Shown here: piece after piece, positions 63,240-64,000 of the stretch
Position numbering within the stretch: the stretch's first letter is position 1
How the letters are laid out: every line of letters starts with the position of its first letter
Origin: Novosphingobium piscinae
GTDB lineage: Bacteria > Pseudomonadota > Alphaproteobacteria > Sphingomonadales > Sphingomonadaceae
Assembly: GCF_014230355.1 (NCBI RefSeq)
Contig: NZ_JACLAX010000003.1
Span: 124,001-188,000, forward strand
Direction of reading: 5' to 3'
DNA: 64,000 bases
Notes under the pieces: model-generated
Database searches by the model: none
What the model saw: the letters and a program-made list of their open reading frames with translations, nothing else
Told to the model about the DNA's origin: nothing
Program-made: the position numbers and the translations under genes

Positions 63240-64000
63240 ATGACCAACCAGACTTTGCTCGCACGCCGCTCCAGCGCGGTCCCTCGCGGGGTGGCCACGG
63301 CTACGCCGGTTTACGCGGCGCGCGCCGAGAATGCCGAAATCTGGGATGTCGAAGGCAAGCGCTACATCGACTTCGCCGGTGGGATCGCGGTGCTCAATGT
63401 CGGGCATCGCCATCCTCGAGTCCTGGCAGCGGTGGAAGAGCAGCTGCGTGCCTACACCCATACCGCGTTCCAGGTGATGGCCTACGAACCCTACATCGAA
63501 CTGGCCGAGCGGCTGAACGCCATCGCTCCGGTGGAAGGGGCTGCCAAGACCATCTTCTTCACCACGGGCGCCGAGGCGACCGAAAATGCGGTGAAGATCG
63601 CGCGGGCGGCCACTGGTCGCCCGGGGGTCATCGCCTTTGCCGGCGGCTTCCACGGCCGCACGCTGCTGTCCTCGGCCATGACCGGCAAGGTCAATCCCTA
63701 CAAGCGCGGGCTCGGGCCCTTCCCGGCAGAAATCTATCACCTGCCCCTGCCCTCGCCCTCCAACGGCGTGACGCTCGACGAGACGCTGCGGGCGATGGAC
63801 TTCCTCTTTGCCGCCGACATCGAACCGGAGCGCATCGCGGCGTTCATCATCGAACCGGTCCAGGGCGAAGGCGGTTTCCACATGCCTGATCCCGAGTTGT
63901 ACCAGGTGCTGGCGCGTCTGCGCGAGCAGTACGGCATCATGATCATCGCCGACGAGGTCCAGTCCGGCTTCGCCCGAACCGGCAAGATGTTCGGCATCGA
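63240..64000 (+). CDS. gabT: 4-aminobutyrate aminotransferase (5' part)
   Basis: The first 253 codons of a class III aminotransferase; the gene continues beyond 64000. It shows PVYAARAENAEIWDVEGKRYIDFAGGIAVLNVGHRHP at the start, FTTGAEATENAVKIARAATGRPGVIAFAGGFHGRT near residue 105, IEPVQGEGGF near 205 and IIADEVQSGFARTGKMF near 237. The fit is to GabT (and related ornithine-type) enzymes. ATG at 63240. The PLP lysine is beyond the window. Confidence 0.88.
   Translation, partial: MTNQTLLARRSSAVPRGVATATPVYAARAENAEIWDVEGKRYIDFAGGIAVLNVGHRHPRVLAAVEEQLRAYTHTAFQVMAYEPYIELAERLNAIAPVEGAAKTIFFTTGAEATENAVKIARAATGRPGVIAFAGGFHGRTLLSSAMTGKVNPYKRGLGPFPAEIYHLPLPSPSNGVTLDETLRAMDFLFAADIEPERIAAFIIEPVQGEGGFHMPDPELYQVLARLREQYGIMIIADEVQSGFARTGKMFGI

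Overview
The window reads as chromosome of a high-GC alphaproteobacterium, most likely in the Sphingomonadales. This is inferred from the gene repertoire: an NDUFA12-type complex I subunit, DUF2155 and DUF1134/EipA envelope proteins, a class II DAHP synthase, a mutY-DUF721-DsbA-DsbA-smc block, an orphan fatty acyl-AMP ligase and the tRNA-Trp/secE/nusG/rplK/rplA arrangement. No rRNA gene is present, so the genus cannot be fixed. GTG and TTG starts are common, and many genes overlap by the four-base ATGA type.

Layout. 1-2817 (minus): molybdenum cofactor operon moaA-moaD-moaE-moaB-moaC-moeA, with moeA running off the left edge. 2976-8910 (minus): a heavy-metal-type RND efflux operon in the order adaptor, pump, outer-membrane factor. 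9072-13117: a flavoprotein, an SDR dehydrogenase, an Rrf2 regulator and class II DAHP synthase. 13297-17242 (minus): tRNA-Trp, a polytopic GT-C-like membrane protein, secE, nusG, rplK and rplA. 17352-20182: aat converging on DUF2155, NDUFA12, DUF192 and recX. 20345-24604: fatty acyl-AMP ligase, a MAPEG protein and a TelA/XpaC pair. 24840-29897: OmpA-like protein, DUF2721 protein, the GDP-mannose genes manC-manA, a TonB-like protein and a small membrane protein. 29907-41046: nudC and mutY diverging from DUF721, two DsbA-like proteins and smc, then a dicarboxylate symporter and ribD-ribE. 41242-45169: esterase, SnoaL-like protein, aromatic aminotransferase, EipA-like protein.

The most interesting part is 45434-52503. 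A tRNA-Ser(GCU) gene at 45362-45454 has the last 21 bases of its 3' end repeated exactly at 52483-52503. Between the copies lies a compact island of about 7 kb, AT-richer at both ends, that carries a type-B carboxylesterase on the plus strand and, on the minus strand, a GH127-type beta-L-arabinofuranosidase followed by a GH27-type alpha-galactosidase/arabinopyranosidase. Both hydrolases have twin-arginine signal peptides. A LacI-family-like operator overlaps a candidate promoter upstream of GH127. No integrase or regulator gene is visible on the island. I read it as a cargo-only plant-polysaccharide debranching island under the control of a regulator encoded elsewhere.

52568-64000 is core-like again: a ribosomal oxygenase-like protein, DUF188 protein, Gre factor and ABC-F ATPase in a tight minus-strand run; an HMCES-type protease; a membrane GGDEF-EAL protein; a DUF1826 gene plus TonB-dependent receptor downstream of an AT-rich Zur-like palindrome; and a LysR regulator divergent from a 4-aminobutyrate aminotransferase that runs off the right edge.
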